Below, one piece after another: positions 34,327 through 43,077 of a DNA stretch of 64,000 nt. The DNA is from JBHJHP01 sp042219825 (GTDB lineage Bacteria; Bacteroidota; Bacteroidia; Bacteroidales; UBA5342). The notes under the pieces were generated by a model. That model saw only the letters and a list, made by a program, of their open reading frames with translations. It was not told the DNA's origin and made no database searches. Numbering within the stretch: the stretch's first letter is position 1; every line of letters starts with the position of its first letter. Position numbers and translations under genes: made by a program. Location: NCBI RefSeq assembly GCF_042219825.1, contig NZ_JBHJHQ010000001.1, positions 558,001-622,000 of the forward strand, read 5' to 3'.

Positions 34327-35061
34327 ATGAGAAGGATAATCATTTTGTTGATTGTTATAGCAACAGCATTTACGTCATGTCTTAAGGAAAGTGATAATTA
34401 TACAACGGTTTATTTTAATGAAAGCCCCGGAGCAGTGTATGATTTCCCTAAAGGAGATTCGTCTCAGTACCTCATTCATAGTTTGAATTATAATGTCTTC
34501 CTGAAACCGGATGTATTTCCTGATAGTCTGAAAGTTAATGGAATGCAGATTCTGTTTACCGGAACAACTTATGATGAATCTGTGCAGTTTACCTATACAG
34601 ATACGGCGTCGGATGAATTAAAGACCGCACTTATTAAAGTCGTTCATTTGCAAACAGCTAAGCGTGCACAACAGGACATGAAAGTTACCTATGGAACTTC
34701 GTTCGGAGAGTGTATCGGTTACTGTTCTGAAACAATGACCCTCAGTCGTGGTCAGTTGGATTTTCTGTACGAAAGTCTGAATACAGATACACTTCCTGAC
34801 ATTGACTGTTCGATGAATTTTCCGGTTGACAGTACCAACATGGTGCTTGATTTTGTCAGTAAACCATTGTTCTATTACATGGAATCTGTTTATGGTTGCC
34901 CCGATTGTAATGATGGCGGAGAAGAATGGGTGTCCATTGAGGATGAGTATTACTATAAGAAAATAAGATTTGAATATATGAATGAACCAGAGGAATTAAC
35001 TAAACTGGTTACTATCTTAAGGCGATTTGCCTCATATTCGGAATGTAAGCCAACATTATAA
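34327..35061 (+). CDS. lipoprotein of unknown function
   Basis: 244 residues. A lipoprotein signal (IILLIVIATAFTSC, lipobox Cys near 19) precedes a beta-rich mature domain with no match I recognise. Four cysteines in two pairs (GECIGYC and GCPDC) could form disulfides or a metal site. The end is helical (ELTKLVTILRRFAS). An A-rich leader with AAAAGAAAAAAT precedes the ATG. Stand-alone, ending at a bidirectional terminator. Confidence 0.7.
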   Translation: MRRIIILLIVIATAFTSCLKESDNYTTVYFNESPGAVYDFPKGDSSQYLIHSLNYNVFLKPDVFPDSLKVNGMQILFTGTTYDESVQFTYTDTASDELKTALIKVVHLQTAKRAQQDMKVTYGTSFGECIGYCSETMTLSRGQLDFLYESLNTDTLPDIDCSMNFPVDSTNMVLDFVSKPLFYYMESVYGCPDCNDGGEEWVSIEDEYYYKKIRFEYMNEPEELTKLVTILRRFASYSECKPTL

Positions 35062-35080
35062 CGTAGTGAATCTTATAAGG

Positions 35081-35111
35081 AAAAGCCGTTGATATTTTCA
35101 GCGGCTTTTTA
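35081..35111. terminator. bidirectional terminator overlapping a stop codon
   Basis: AAAAGCCG (35081-35088) and CGGCTTTT (35102-35109) form the stem; T-runs exist on both strands. The TAA stop of the lipocalin gene (35109-35111) lies inside the T/A tract. Confidence 0.75.
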
Positions 35112-35627
35112 TTTACAGTCCTGATCGACGTAGATTAATTTCTGAATATCAAAACCTTGTTTTTTAGCGAATTCAACGTATTCCATCATTTCCCTGTCAT
35201 TCATATCAGGATCGCGGCTCAGTATCCATAAATATTTCCCCGATGGAGTGCCCACCAGTACATGTTGGTATTCCGGATCAAGTTTAATGACCCAGTATTT
35301 ACCGTAAAAAGGCCACTGAAAGCTTACTTTTAACTTACCCGGTGAAGACGTATCCGGAACAAGTGCCTTACCTGTTGCCTCTTTAATTTTACCCGGATCA
35401 GATATTTTATGTCCTCTGTTGACAACCTTTACCGATCCGTCTTTATTAAGGCTGTAATTAGCTGTAGTACATTTCAGACCTTTCTCAAACGAATTTGGTA
35501 ACCGTGCAATTTCATACCAGGTTCCGGTATATTGTTTCAGATCAAGATGATCCACTGTTTCAAGCTGAAGTTTCTGTGTTTTACATCCGAATAGCATGGT
35601 TATTAGTATTAACGTCAGGTATCGCAT
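35109..35627 (-). CDS. bacterial lipocalin (Blc-like lipoprotein)
   Basis: 172 residues, lipobox LFGC at about 15. The lipocalin signature GTWYE is in YTGTWYEIARLPNSFEKG, and the barrel ends YLWILSRDPDM with a C-terminal helix. Blc lipocalins bind lysophospholipids or fatty acids at the outer membrane and are linked with envelope stress. The start is the ATG at 35627. It is convergent with the lipoprotein gene. Confidence 0.9.
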   Translation of the reverse strand: MRYLTLILITMLFGCKTQKLQLETVDHLDLKQYTGTWYEIARLPNSFEKGLKCTTANYSLNKDGSVKVVNRGHKISDPGKIKEATGKALVPDTSSPGKLKVSFQWPFYGKYWVIKLDPEYQHVLVGTPSGKYLWILSRDPDMNDREMMEYVEFAKKQGFDIQKLIYVDQDCK

Positions 35628-35680
35628 ACTTTAAAGTTTGACTGTCTGTTACTTTAAAAACAAACGAATTAGGGATGAGT

Positions 35681-36931
35681 TTACTTTTCAGTTGTTTTTA
35701 TATCACTCTGTCTGATTTGGTTTAATAAATCATACGGTGAACCTGAAACAATATGGAAGTGCTTTTTAAAAAAATCAGAAACTTCAGGCCAGACATTCTT
35801 CATATTAAAATATTGCAGATGGGACTCATTCAGGTATTTTACAATAAAAAAGGCATTGAAAAGATCAAAAAAACGTTTTGTAAATGTTTGAATATTGGCA
35901 GTGTTTTGATTGAGTTCCATTAGTTTTTCCTCTGCATTAAACTCAATTAAAAACGTATAAAGTGGTTCGGGAACAGCGTTAATAAACCCTTGTATCTGGT
36001 TTATACCGGTTTCAAAAAGCTTCTCTTTCAAACTGAAAAAGTTTTGAAGCGAAGTAAAGGCTTCCATGCAATAGGTCAGCATTTCTCCGGTTTCAAGGTA
36101 TTGCCTGATTTTGGGCCCTGTACCAAATGGCACCCTGTCGGAAATTCTGGATGACGGAATGACTTTAGTTGAAGTGAGGATTTTTTTGTTAATATGAGGC
36201 AACACCTTGTGCAGGAAATAAAAGTCTTCCCCACCCTGTTTCCGGTTCATACCGCCATGTCTGGCATATTCTAAGGCGCGTATGAAAAATGCAGAACCAA
36301 TGGTGTAATAAAAATAAGGGAATCCGATTTCTTTTAAGGCATTGTGATAGTAGCGTAAATGCAATTCATATAAAAGTATGGCCTGGTTTTCAGGTTCATC
36401 AGAATCCGTTACCGGATGTTCGAAATGTATGGTTCCACCTTGTATTTCGGGATCTGAATAAACATTAAATAACTCTGTGAGATAATTTGGTTCTACCAAC
36501 GTATCTGCATCGAGTGAAACAATCAGGCCGTTTTCGTTTCCCATACCATTGAACGTTGAAACTGCCATATCCATGGCCAGCTTACGTGCATATCCGGCTC
36601 CGGCATGTTTTTTACGGATGCCTTCAATAATCCAGGGTTTAAAATTCAGATTTTTATCCGGATCAAAAGGGAATTCCTGCAGGATCATGCTGTATGTTTC
36701 ACGATTTTGAGAAATAATATGATTCGGTGTCAGCTCTCCCGAATTAATCAATATTATGACCTCAATATGCGTTTCAGGAAGTGTGCATTTTTGTAATGAA
36801 TCTAACGTGTGCTTTATTTCCGGTTCATTATAACATGGAATAACAATTATGATCGAAACACTTTTATGCCAACCGGAAACAAACTGTCCGGGAATATTGT
36901 GCTTTTTAAGGTATTGTTCGTAGATGTGCAT
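35681..36931 (-). CDS. family 2 glycosyltransferase
   Basis: 416 residues, cytoplasmic, without transmembrane helices. The GT-A fold is visible: VSIIIVIPCYNEP at the start, the DxD-type motif LDADTL near residue 145, and GGEDFYFLHK. It transfers sugar from a nucleotide-sugar donor; donor and acceptor are unknown. No other polysaccharide genes lie nearby, so it is not part of an obvious cluster. Its ATG is the first codon after the T-run of a terminator-like hairpin that follows ompH, leaving no room for an ordinary ribosome-binding site. Confidence 0.85.
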   Translation of the reverse strand: MHIYEQYLKKHNIPGQFVSGWHKSVSIIIVIPCYNEPEIKHTLDSLQKCTLPETHIEVIILINSGELTPNHIISQNRETYSMILQEFPFDPDKNLNFKPWIIEGIRKKHAGAGYARKLAMDMAVSTFNGMGNENGLIVSLDADTLVEPNYLTELFNVYSDPEIQGGTIHFEHPVTDSDEPENQAILLYELHLRYYHNALKEIGFPYFYYTIGSAFFIRALEYARHGGMNRKQGGEDFYFLHKVLPHINKKILTSTKVIPSSRISDRVPFGTGPKIRQYLETGEMLTYCMEAFTSLQNFFSLKEKLFETGINQIQGFINAVPEPLYTFLIEFNAEEKLMELNQNTANIQTFTKRFFDLFNAFFIVKYLNESHLQYFNMKNVWPEVSDFFKKHFHIVSGSPYDLLNQIRQSDIKTTEK

Positions 36932-36954
36932 AAAAAAAGGGCTTTGCAGCCCTT
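36932..36954 (-). terminator. terminator between ompH and the glycosyltransferase
   Basis: AAGGGCT and AGCCCTT pair across a 4-base loop; seven T follow on the minus strand and end exactly at the ATG of the glycosyltransferase. It lies 22 bases past the ompH stop. Confidence 0.65.
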
Positions 36955-36975
36955 AAAAATAATATTTTATATGTG

Positions 36976-37587
36976 TTATTTTTTCTTTTTATATCTGTTA
37001 TTTAACGCTTCCAGAACTTCGCCGGTAATGTTTAAACCATCTTTTGCATGCAGAATTGTTCCACCAACTGTCGTACTCAGGATCAGATCATAATCTTTAT
37101 CCAGATTCATTTCTTTAAGATAAAGCGTAATTGAATCCAGAAGTTGTGAACTGATTTCCTGTTGTCTAACCATCAGTTCGTTGGATAGTTTTGCATTCAG
37201 ATCCTTCAGTTCCTGTTCACGGTTAATCAGTCTCTGTTGTTCCCTTTCGGCCCTGTCGCGGGATAAAAAACCGTTGTTTTCAAGTTTACGCTGAAATTCC
37301 TGCATTTCACTTTCGAATGCCCGCGCTTCCTGGTTAAGGTTTGTACGTGCATCTTCCTGTTTTTTCAACAATTCTTCGTTGAGATCACGGGACAGCTGAT
37401 AATTTAATAATAAGGTATCGGTATTAATGTATGCAATTGTCAGATCCGTTCCATCGGCTCGTATAGCCGGAGTGTCAGCTTTACCTGCAGGTGCTGCGCA
37501 TTCCTTTGAAACGTTACATTGCATAACAAACAAGATAATTACGGCAATAAAGAGAATTGCAATTGAGATAGGAATTAATTTCTTCAT
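36976..37587 (-). CDS. OmpH/Skp family periplasmic chaperone
   Basis: 203 residues. A signal peptide or anchor (IPISIAILFIAVIILFVMQC) is followed by a beta segment (LTIAYINTDTLLLNYQL) and a long helical coiled-coil region (EDARTNLNQEARAFESEMQE). It ends in SKL-like helices and KKKK. Skp/OmpH proteins hold unfolded outer-membrane proteins in the periplasm. A TATTTTTG -7 box lies at 37613-37620 (minus). The N-terminal Cys after VMQ may make it a lipoprotein. Confidence 0.85.
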   Translation of the reverse strand: MKKLIPISIAILFIAVIILFVMQCNVSKECAAPAGKADTPAIRADGTDLTIAYINTDTLLLNYQLSRDLNEELLKKQEDARTNLNQEARAFESEMQEFQRKLENNGFLSRDRAEREQQRLINREQELKDLNAKLSNELMVRQQEISSQLLDSITLYLKEMNLDKDYDLILSTTVGGTILHAKDGLNITGEVLEALNNRYKKKK

Positions 37588-37678
37588 TATTTACATTTTA
37601 ATTGACCAGATACAAAAATAATTTTTTGCATCACGCAACAGATGAAGGGAATGGAAAATAGTGTCTTATTAACAAACA

Positions 37679-37921
37679 TTAACAACTAAGGGAGTCGTCT
37701 ACTTCGTGCTGTAACTTTGTAAAATCAAAACGGCTCTTCGATTTGCGTTCCAGCTTATCGTTTGTTGTGGCGCAGTAAATACCTCGTTTTGCCATTTCTT
37801 TGTTACCTCCGATATGAAAATTTGGGAATTTTCCTTTCTTTTTAAATAATACATTGATCCCAAGCAGTAGAAATGCTATGGCAACTAAACTTATGGTGAC
37901 TAATAATATTTGTAGTATCAT
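37679..37921 (-). CDS. small membrane protein of Bacteroidota
   Basis: 80 residues. One N-terminal transmembrane helix (ILLVTISLVAIAFLLLGINV) is followed by a basic stretch and the conserved-looking motif FPNFHIGGNKEMAKRGIYCA, which I recall from short uncharacterised Bacteroidota proteins. A second cysteine is at the C-terminus (DSLSC). No function can be assigned. It sits between ompH and tcdA on the same strand. Confidence 0.7.
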   Translation of the reverse strand: MILQILLVTISLVAIAFLLLGINVLFKKKGKFPNFHIGGNKEMAKRGIYCATTNDKLERKSKSRFDFTKLQHEVDDSLSC

Positions 37922-38028
37922 TTTATTCTTTTCTTAAACTATTCACAAAAGTAACGTATCAATTTCAAAGTATGTTCTGTGGTTGATGTTTTTTAACGAT
38001 TATAGACAAAAGAACCAAGATGCAAGAC

Positions 38029-38760
38029 TTACAATTCACACTCTGAAAGATCTCTGATTACAACTGAAGCTACAAAACAGCCGAAAACAGCAGGCATATA
38101 CGCAATGGTCCCAACCGTTGAGTTTTTGTTTTGTTCCTCACTATTTCCAATAATGGCATGTTCAGCTGCTTCTTCGGTGGAGTAAACTACGGTGATCCCT
38201 TTTCGTATTCCTATCTTCCCCAGGCGTTTTCTAACCGTTCTGGCCAGTCTGCATACCGAAGATTTGGATATATCTGAGATGTGAATTTTCGTCGGATCCA
38301 TTTTACCTCCGGCTCCCATAGACGAAACCACCTTATAACCTTTTTGCAATGCGTGATACAAAAGATAAACCTTCGGGCTGAGTGTGTCAATGGCATCTAT
38401 TACATAGTCGTAATGGGCTGCTTCCAAAAGTTTTATGGTTTCCTCATCTCTTAAAAAAATATTATGAACGCTAAGTTCGAGATCAGGATTAATGTCCTTT
38501 AGTCTTCCGGATAAAACATCAGACTTAGACTCACCTATGGTAGAATTTAAAGCAATTAACTGACGATTTAAATTGCTGGGATTAACCACATCTCCATCGA
38601 CTATAGTCATTTTGCCTATACCGGCTCTGCATATGGATTCAGCAGCGTATGCGCCAACACCACCCAGTCCCACAACAAGAACGTGGGCTTTTTTAAGCTT
38701 ATCCAGCTTTTCTCTGCCCAATAAAAGTTCAGTGCGTGATGTCCAGTCAGGATGGCTCAT
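38029..38760 (-). CDS. tcdA: tRNA threonylcarbamoyladenosine dehydratase
   Basis: 243 residues, ThiF/E1-fold adenylating enzyme that converts t6A37 of tRNA to its cyclic form. ATP-binding GLGGVGAYAAES is followed by IVDGDVVNPSNLNRQ, and the lysine-containing MDPTKIHISDISK is typical of TcdA. It shares the E1 fold with the island's JAMM-E1 protein but lacks CxxC zinc pairs and a JAMM domain. It lies 6 bases downstream of typA and is probably co-transcribed. Confidence 0.9.
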   Translation of the reverse strand: MSHPDWTSRTELLLGREKLDKLKKAHVLVVGLGGVGAYAAESICRAGIGKMTIVDGDVVNPSNLNRQLIALNSTIGESKSDVLSGRLKDINPDLELSVHNIFLRDEETIKLLEAAHYDYVIDAIDTLSPKVYLLYHALQKGYKVVSSMGAGGKMDPTKIHISDISKSSVCRLARTVRKRLGKIGIRKGITVVYSTEEAAEHAIIGNSEEQNKNSTVGTIAYMPAVFGCFVASVVIRDLSECEL

Positions 38761-38766
38761 TATGCT

Positions 38767-40569
38767 TTATTCTTTTTTACCGGCGCGTTTACGATCGTTT
38801 TCGTTCAGTAATATTTTACGCAGTCGAATTGATTTTGGAGTCACTTCCACGTATTCATCATCCTTTATATATTCCAAAGCCTCTTCAAGACTGAAGACTA
38901 TTGGTGGAGCCAGCTTAACTTTATCATCTGAACCGGAAGCACGCATGTTTGTCAGCTTTTTCGTTTTTGTAATGTTAACCACTACATCGCCTTCCTTGGT
39001 ATGCTCTCCAACGACCTGCCCCATATAAACATCAGTTTGAGGAGCGACAAAGAATTTTCCTCTGTCCTGCAATTTATCCAGGGCATAGGCAATGGCTGTT
39101 CCGGTTTCCATGGCTATTAATGAACCTGCCAGACGTTTATCAATAGGACCTTTCCAAGGCTGATATTCAATGAACCGGTGCGTCATAACGGCTTCACCGG
39201 TAGTGGCTGTCAGAATCTGGTTTCGCAGTCCTATGATACCTCTTGACGGAATATGAAATTCAAGATGCAGGCGGTCTCCTTTACGTTCCATAACCAGCAT
39301 CTCACCCTTCTTTCTGGTAACCAGTTCTATTACTTTCCCTGAAAATTCTTCCGGTACATCAACGGTCAGTTCTTCAACAGGCTCGTTTTTTTCGCCTGCA
39401 ATGGTCTTGATAATTACTTTGGGTTGTCCTACCTGAAGTTCATATCCCTCGCGACGCATGGTTTCTATTAAAACAGATAAATGCAACACACCACGACCGT
39501 AAACCGTCCATGAATCAGCTTCGTTGGATGTTTCCACACGCAATGCCAGGTTTTTATCCAGTTCAAGAATCAAGCGGTCATGAATATGGCGCGATGTTAC
39601 ATACTTACCTTCCTTGCCAAAAAACGGTGAATTATTGATCGTGAACGTCATGCTCATGGTTGGCTCGTCAATAGAAATAGGATCCAATGGATCAGGATTA
39701 TCGATATCCGTAATTGTATCGCCAATCTCAAAATTTTCTATGCCTACAAGTGCACAAATCTCACCACAAGATACTTTTCTTACCGGTGTACGCCCCAACC
39801 CACTGAAAACATTCAACTCCTTGATTTTGGTCCGGACTATCGAACCATCACGTTTTGCCAAAGCCACCGTTTGTCCTTCTTCCAGCTCCCCACGGTAAAC
39901 CCTGCCAATAGCAATACGTCCTACATACGATGAATAATCCAAAGATGTGATCTGCATCTGGGACGTTCCTTTTTTGTATTCAGGTTCAGGAATATACTTT
40001 ATGATAGCGTCCAAAAGCGGTTCAATGTTACTGGATGGTTTAGCCAGATCTTCGCTCATCCAGCCATTTTTGGCAGAACCGTAAATGGTAACAAAATCCA
40101 GCTGTTCTTCTGTTGCATCAAGGTTGAACATCAGGTCAAAAACCTCTTCATGTACCTCATCAGGACGACAGTTTTGCTTGTCCACTTTGTTAATGACTAC
40201 AATTGGTTTTAGTCCTAAACCGAGTGCCTTTTGAAGCACGAATCGTGTCTGTGGCATTGGTCCCTCAAAGGCATCTACCAGCAAAAGCACGCCATCGGCC
40301 ATGTTCAGAACGCGTTCAACTTCCCCACCAAAATCGGCGTGACCAGGCGTGTCTATGATATTGATTTTTACGTCCTTATAGAGGATGGAAACGTTTTTTG
40401 ATAGAATTGTGATGCCCCTCTCCCGTTCCAGATCATTGCTGTCCATGATAAGATCACCTGGTTTTTCGTGATCCTTAAATAACTGACCTGCCAACAACAT
40501 TTTATCTACCAGTGTGGTTTTGCCATGGTCAACATGCGCAATGATTGCGATATTTCGTATTGATTTCAA
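38767..40569 (-). CDS. typA: ribosome-associated GTPase TypA/BipA
   Basis: Translational GTPase that binds the 70S ribosome and helps large-subunit assembly and stress adaptation. G1 is AHVDHGKTT near residue 12 and the effector region is ERERGITILSKN. G3 is DTPGHADFGGE, and NKVDKQN is G4. The C-terminal EF-G-like domains are intact. The frame extends to a TTG at 40638, but homologues begin close to IRNIAII. I therefore choose the TTG at 40569 (LKSIRN), which gives about 600 residues, the family length. No ATG is available nearby, so the start is uncertain. Confidence 0.92.
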   Translation of the reverse strand: MKSIRNIAIIAHVDHGKTTLVDKMLLAGQLFKDHEKPGDLIMDSNDLERERGITILSKNVSILYKDVKINIIDTPGHADFGGEVERVLNMADGVLLLVDAFEGPMPQTRFVLQKALGLGLKPIVVINKVDKQNCRPDEVHEEVFDLMFNLDATEEQLDFVTIYGSAKNGWMSEDLAKPSSNIEPLLDAIIKYIPEPEYKKGTSQMQITSLDYSSYVGRIAIGRVYRGELEEGQTVALAKRDGSIVRTKIKELNVFSGLGRTPVRKVSCGEICALVGIENFEIGDTITDIDNPDPLDPISIDEPTMSMTFTINNSPFFGKEGKYVTSRHIHDRLILELDKNLALRVETSNEADSWTVYGRGVLHLSVLIETMRREGYELQVGQPKVIIKTIAGEKNEPVEELTVDVPEEFSGKVIELVTRKKGEMLVMERKGDRLHLEFHIPSRGIIGLRNQILTATTGEAVMTHRFIEYQPWKGPIDKRLAGSLIAMETGTAIAYALDKLQDRGKFFVAPQTDVYMGQVVGEHTKEGDVVVNITKTKKLTNMRASGSDDKVKLAPPIVFSLEEALEYIKDDEYVEVTPKSIRLRKILLNENDRKRAGKKE

Positions 40570-40794
40570 TTGTTTTAATTTATTCAGTGTTTGTCCAAGA
40601 TTCCTAATCCATGATCTTTCAAAAAACCTGGATTTCAAACCCTTGTATTCATAAAATGTTTTGAATTACAATTGGTTCACCGTACCCTTTTGAAAAATCG
40701 CTGCAAAGGTAATCTTTTTAATGAAAGCAGATTTGTTTTGTTGTCCTTTTCTCAAAAGGACATGAGGGGATGTACATTGGAACGAAGGATTTAG
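40570..40794. other. typA leader region
   Basis: No separate gene. It contains alternative in-frame upstream codons of typA, then non-coding sequence. Promoter elements were not resolved. Confidence 0.4.
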
Positions 40795-41287
40795 CATATA
40801 TAGTATATTTCTGCCCCTATTTCATGAGATCGTTCTGAAATGCGGCCGGGTTTCGCTTCTATTTCAACAGGTGTAATGATTGCCGGCCTTGATTGACATG
40901 CTTTTATTACCAAGGGTGGCATTTGCTTCGCAAATTTACCCTGGGCTAAAATAATGGCACCCCTCCAGGGTGCATACTTATTTTCTAATGTTTGCATTTT
41001 TGTCCTCCTTTTTTCAAAAGGAGGTGGCCGAAGGACGGAGGATTTTTATTTAAAAATGGATTATTTAATTGAAAATCAAATGGTTTTCAATGGTTTATAT
41101 GTTTTAACTCTGTACGTACTTCATGAGTTCGTTCAAAAATGCGGCCGTGGTTCGTTTGTATTTCAACATGAGATAAGAATACCGGCCTTGATTGACATTA
41201 TTTCTATTACCCAGGGTGGCATTCGCTTCGCAAATTTACCCCGGGTTAAAATAATGGCACCCCTCCAAGGTGCATACTTATTTTCTT
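40795..41287 (-). repeat. tandem repeat array, inverted copy of the 10.7-11.7 kb family
   Basis: Two units offset by exactly 300 bases (for example GGTGGCATT(T/C)GCTTCGCAAA at 40915 and 41215, and TTCATGAG(A/T)TCGTTC at 40821 and 41121). They are the reverse complement of the units at 11.0-11.6 kb. Each unit ends in GCACCCCTCCA(A/G)GGTGCATAC, a small hairpin, then TTATTTTCT. The last nine bases hold the reverse complement of the stop codon of the neighbouring oxidoreductase gene. Confidence 0.85.
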
Positions 41288-42816
41288 GCAATTGCACCTG
41301 TTGGGCAGGCATCGGCAACTTCCACAGCTACTTTTTTCAATCCCTCATGAAGCATTTTATTAAATGGAATACCAATCTCCACATCGAAACCACGGCCAAT
41401 AAATGTAAAACCAAAATCTTCCTGGTATTTAGCTGTCATGCGTACACAAATTCCACATTTAATACATTTACCTGTTTCAAATATCACATAATCATGCTGA
41501 ACATTCTTTTTTGTCACATGCCTGCGGTCATTATCTACCTTTTGTTTTACGTCAAATTCATCGGAATATAATCGCAACTTACAGGTGTCGGGTTTTCTAC
41601 AGTCGCAATGTAAACAGCGTGCGGCTTCCACTTTCATCTCCTGAAGCGTAAAACCCTCTGTTTTTCCTGATTTAGGTTCAATACGGTTACCCGGAAGCGA
41701 TTCTTTCAGGTATTCGTCAAATTCAATTTCTTTCAGTTTTCCAAACCTGGAATTGAATCGTTTGGTTTCCCCAACAACAGGTTTATCGTTTACATACTGA
41801 TCCACACTAAAGGCCACTTCTTTTCCCTGTGCCAGCATTTTAATGGCAAGTCTGCCAAGCTTTATAGCAGTACCCACAACAAAAACTCCCAAAACCTCGG
41901 TGGCATATGTGTTCTGATCTGCAATAAAACCTTTATCATTAAAGGGAATTTCCCAGTTTTTTTGCTCTTCGGTAATTCCACCGGATGCTATGACAATGGC
42001 ATTAAAGTCCTTTTGGATTTTTTTGAATGTTTTCTCATCAACAAGCGAACCTGTTTTAATGGTAACCCCCAGATTTTTAATCTGATTAATCTCTTTATTT
42101 AAAACAGTTTTAGGCAATAGTTCCTCTGCTGTATCATATCGTAGTTTTCCGCCGGGTTGTTCTTCTTTTTCAAATATGGTAACGGCATGTCCTTTTTCCG
42201 CACTGTGTTTGGCTGCTGCCAGTCCGGCTATACCTGAACCGATAATGGCAACTTTTTTCCCACTTTGTTTAATATCCGGTTTTTCCTGCGTTGATCCGAC
42301 ATCACCGGCATAACGTTTCAGCAGACAGATAGAAACAGCTCCATCAATGGGTTTACGGCGACAAACACCTTCGCATGGCGCCGGACAAATACGTCCAAGG
42401 ACCGAAGGTAATGCGATATCTTTAGTTACTACCTTCCAGGCTTCTTTCACTTTTCCGGCAGCGAGCAAACGGTTCATCAATGGAATATCCATATATGCCG
42501 GACAGGCTGTCCGGCAAGGCGCTTCACAATCACCGACATGTTCACTCAACAACAGCTCCAGTGCCATTTTACGGGATTCCTGCACTTCTTCGTCGTTGGT
42601 GATGATATCCATTCCTTTTTCAGCTTTCATGGTACATGAAGGCATCAGTTTTCCAGTTTTCGCATCTTTTACCAGACAAATCATACAGGACGTAAAATGT
42701 TCCAGATCGTCGTTGAAACACATTACGGGAATGTCTATACCATTGGCTTTTGCCACTTCATAAATGGTTTTCCCTTCCTCAAATTCTATTTCTGTATGAT
42801 TTAGTTTTAGCTTCAT
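41278..42816 (-). CDS. 2Fe-2S/4Fe-4S FAD-dependent oxidoreductase
   Basis: 512 residues with a modular redox layout. The N-terminal plant-type 2Fe-2S ferredoxin has Cys33, 44, 47 and 61. A NuoG-like His93/Cys97/Cys101/Cys105 4Fe-4S site follows, then a GltD-like domain (RICPAPCEGVCRR and FAD GSGIAGLAAA near 193). The C-terminus has CLHCDCRKPDTC and a ferredoxin segment (CIKCGICVR, ADACPTGAI). It would pass electrons between NAD(P)H, flavin and the NuoEF-type protein upstream; I infer that they form one complex. The stop TAA and last two codons lie inside a repeat unit, so the C-terminus may have been trimmed or altered. Confidence 0.8.
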   Translation of the reverse strand: MKLKLNHTEIEFEEGKTIYEVAKANGIDIPVMCFNDDLEHFTSCMICLVKDAKTGKLMPSCTMKAEKGMDIITNDEEVQESRKMALELLLSEHVGDCEAPCRTACPAYMDIPLMNRLLAAGKVKEAWKVVTKDIALPSVLGRICPAPCEGVCRRKPIDGAVSICLLKRYAGDVGSTQEKPDIKQSGKKVAIIGSGIAGLAAAKHSAEKGHAVTIFEKEEQPGGKLRYDTAEELLPKTVLNKEINQIKNLGVTIKTGSLVDEKTFKKIQKDFNAIVIASGGITEEQKNWEIPFNDKGFIADQNTYATEVLGVFVVGTAIKLGRLAIKMLAQGKEVAFSVDQYVNDKPVVGETKRFNSRFGKLKEIEFDEYLKESLPGNRIEPKSGKTEGFTLQEMKVEAARCLHCDCRKPDTCKLRLYSDEFDVKQKVDNDRRHVTKKNVQHDYVIFETGKCIKCGICVRMTAKYQEDFGFTFIGRGFDVEIGIPFNKMLHEGLKKVAVEVADACPTGAIARK

Positions 42817-43077
42817 TTTTTTATAGAAATAAGAACCAAGACATAAGATATAAGACTAAAAAATCAAGATTATATATTAATCGATTTAAATTTTATTCCA
42901 TCGCTAACCCTTTAATTCTCTAAAGAGACCAATCCACAAATTAAGAGGGATTTCTCCTTTAAGGGATAGAGATGTTTAAGGGAATTGCAGCTTGACCTTA
43001 ATGAGTTATATCATACTTTTAATTGTTCCTTTACACTTTTTACTTTTTACTTTTTATTTACAACTTATTACTTATCA

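Noticed and set aside
38029..38760. second E1 of the ubiquitin-like system
   Set aside because: The ThiF-fold protein here has the TcdA pattern and follows typA; it is tRNA modification, not conjugation.
40791..40997. 68-codon minus-strand frame beginning MQTLENKYAP
   Set aside because: It is the translation of the tandem repeat unit, and similar frames appear in each repeat copy; not a gene.
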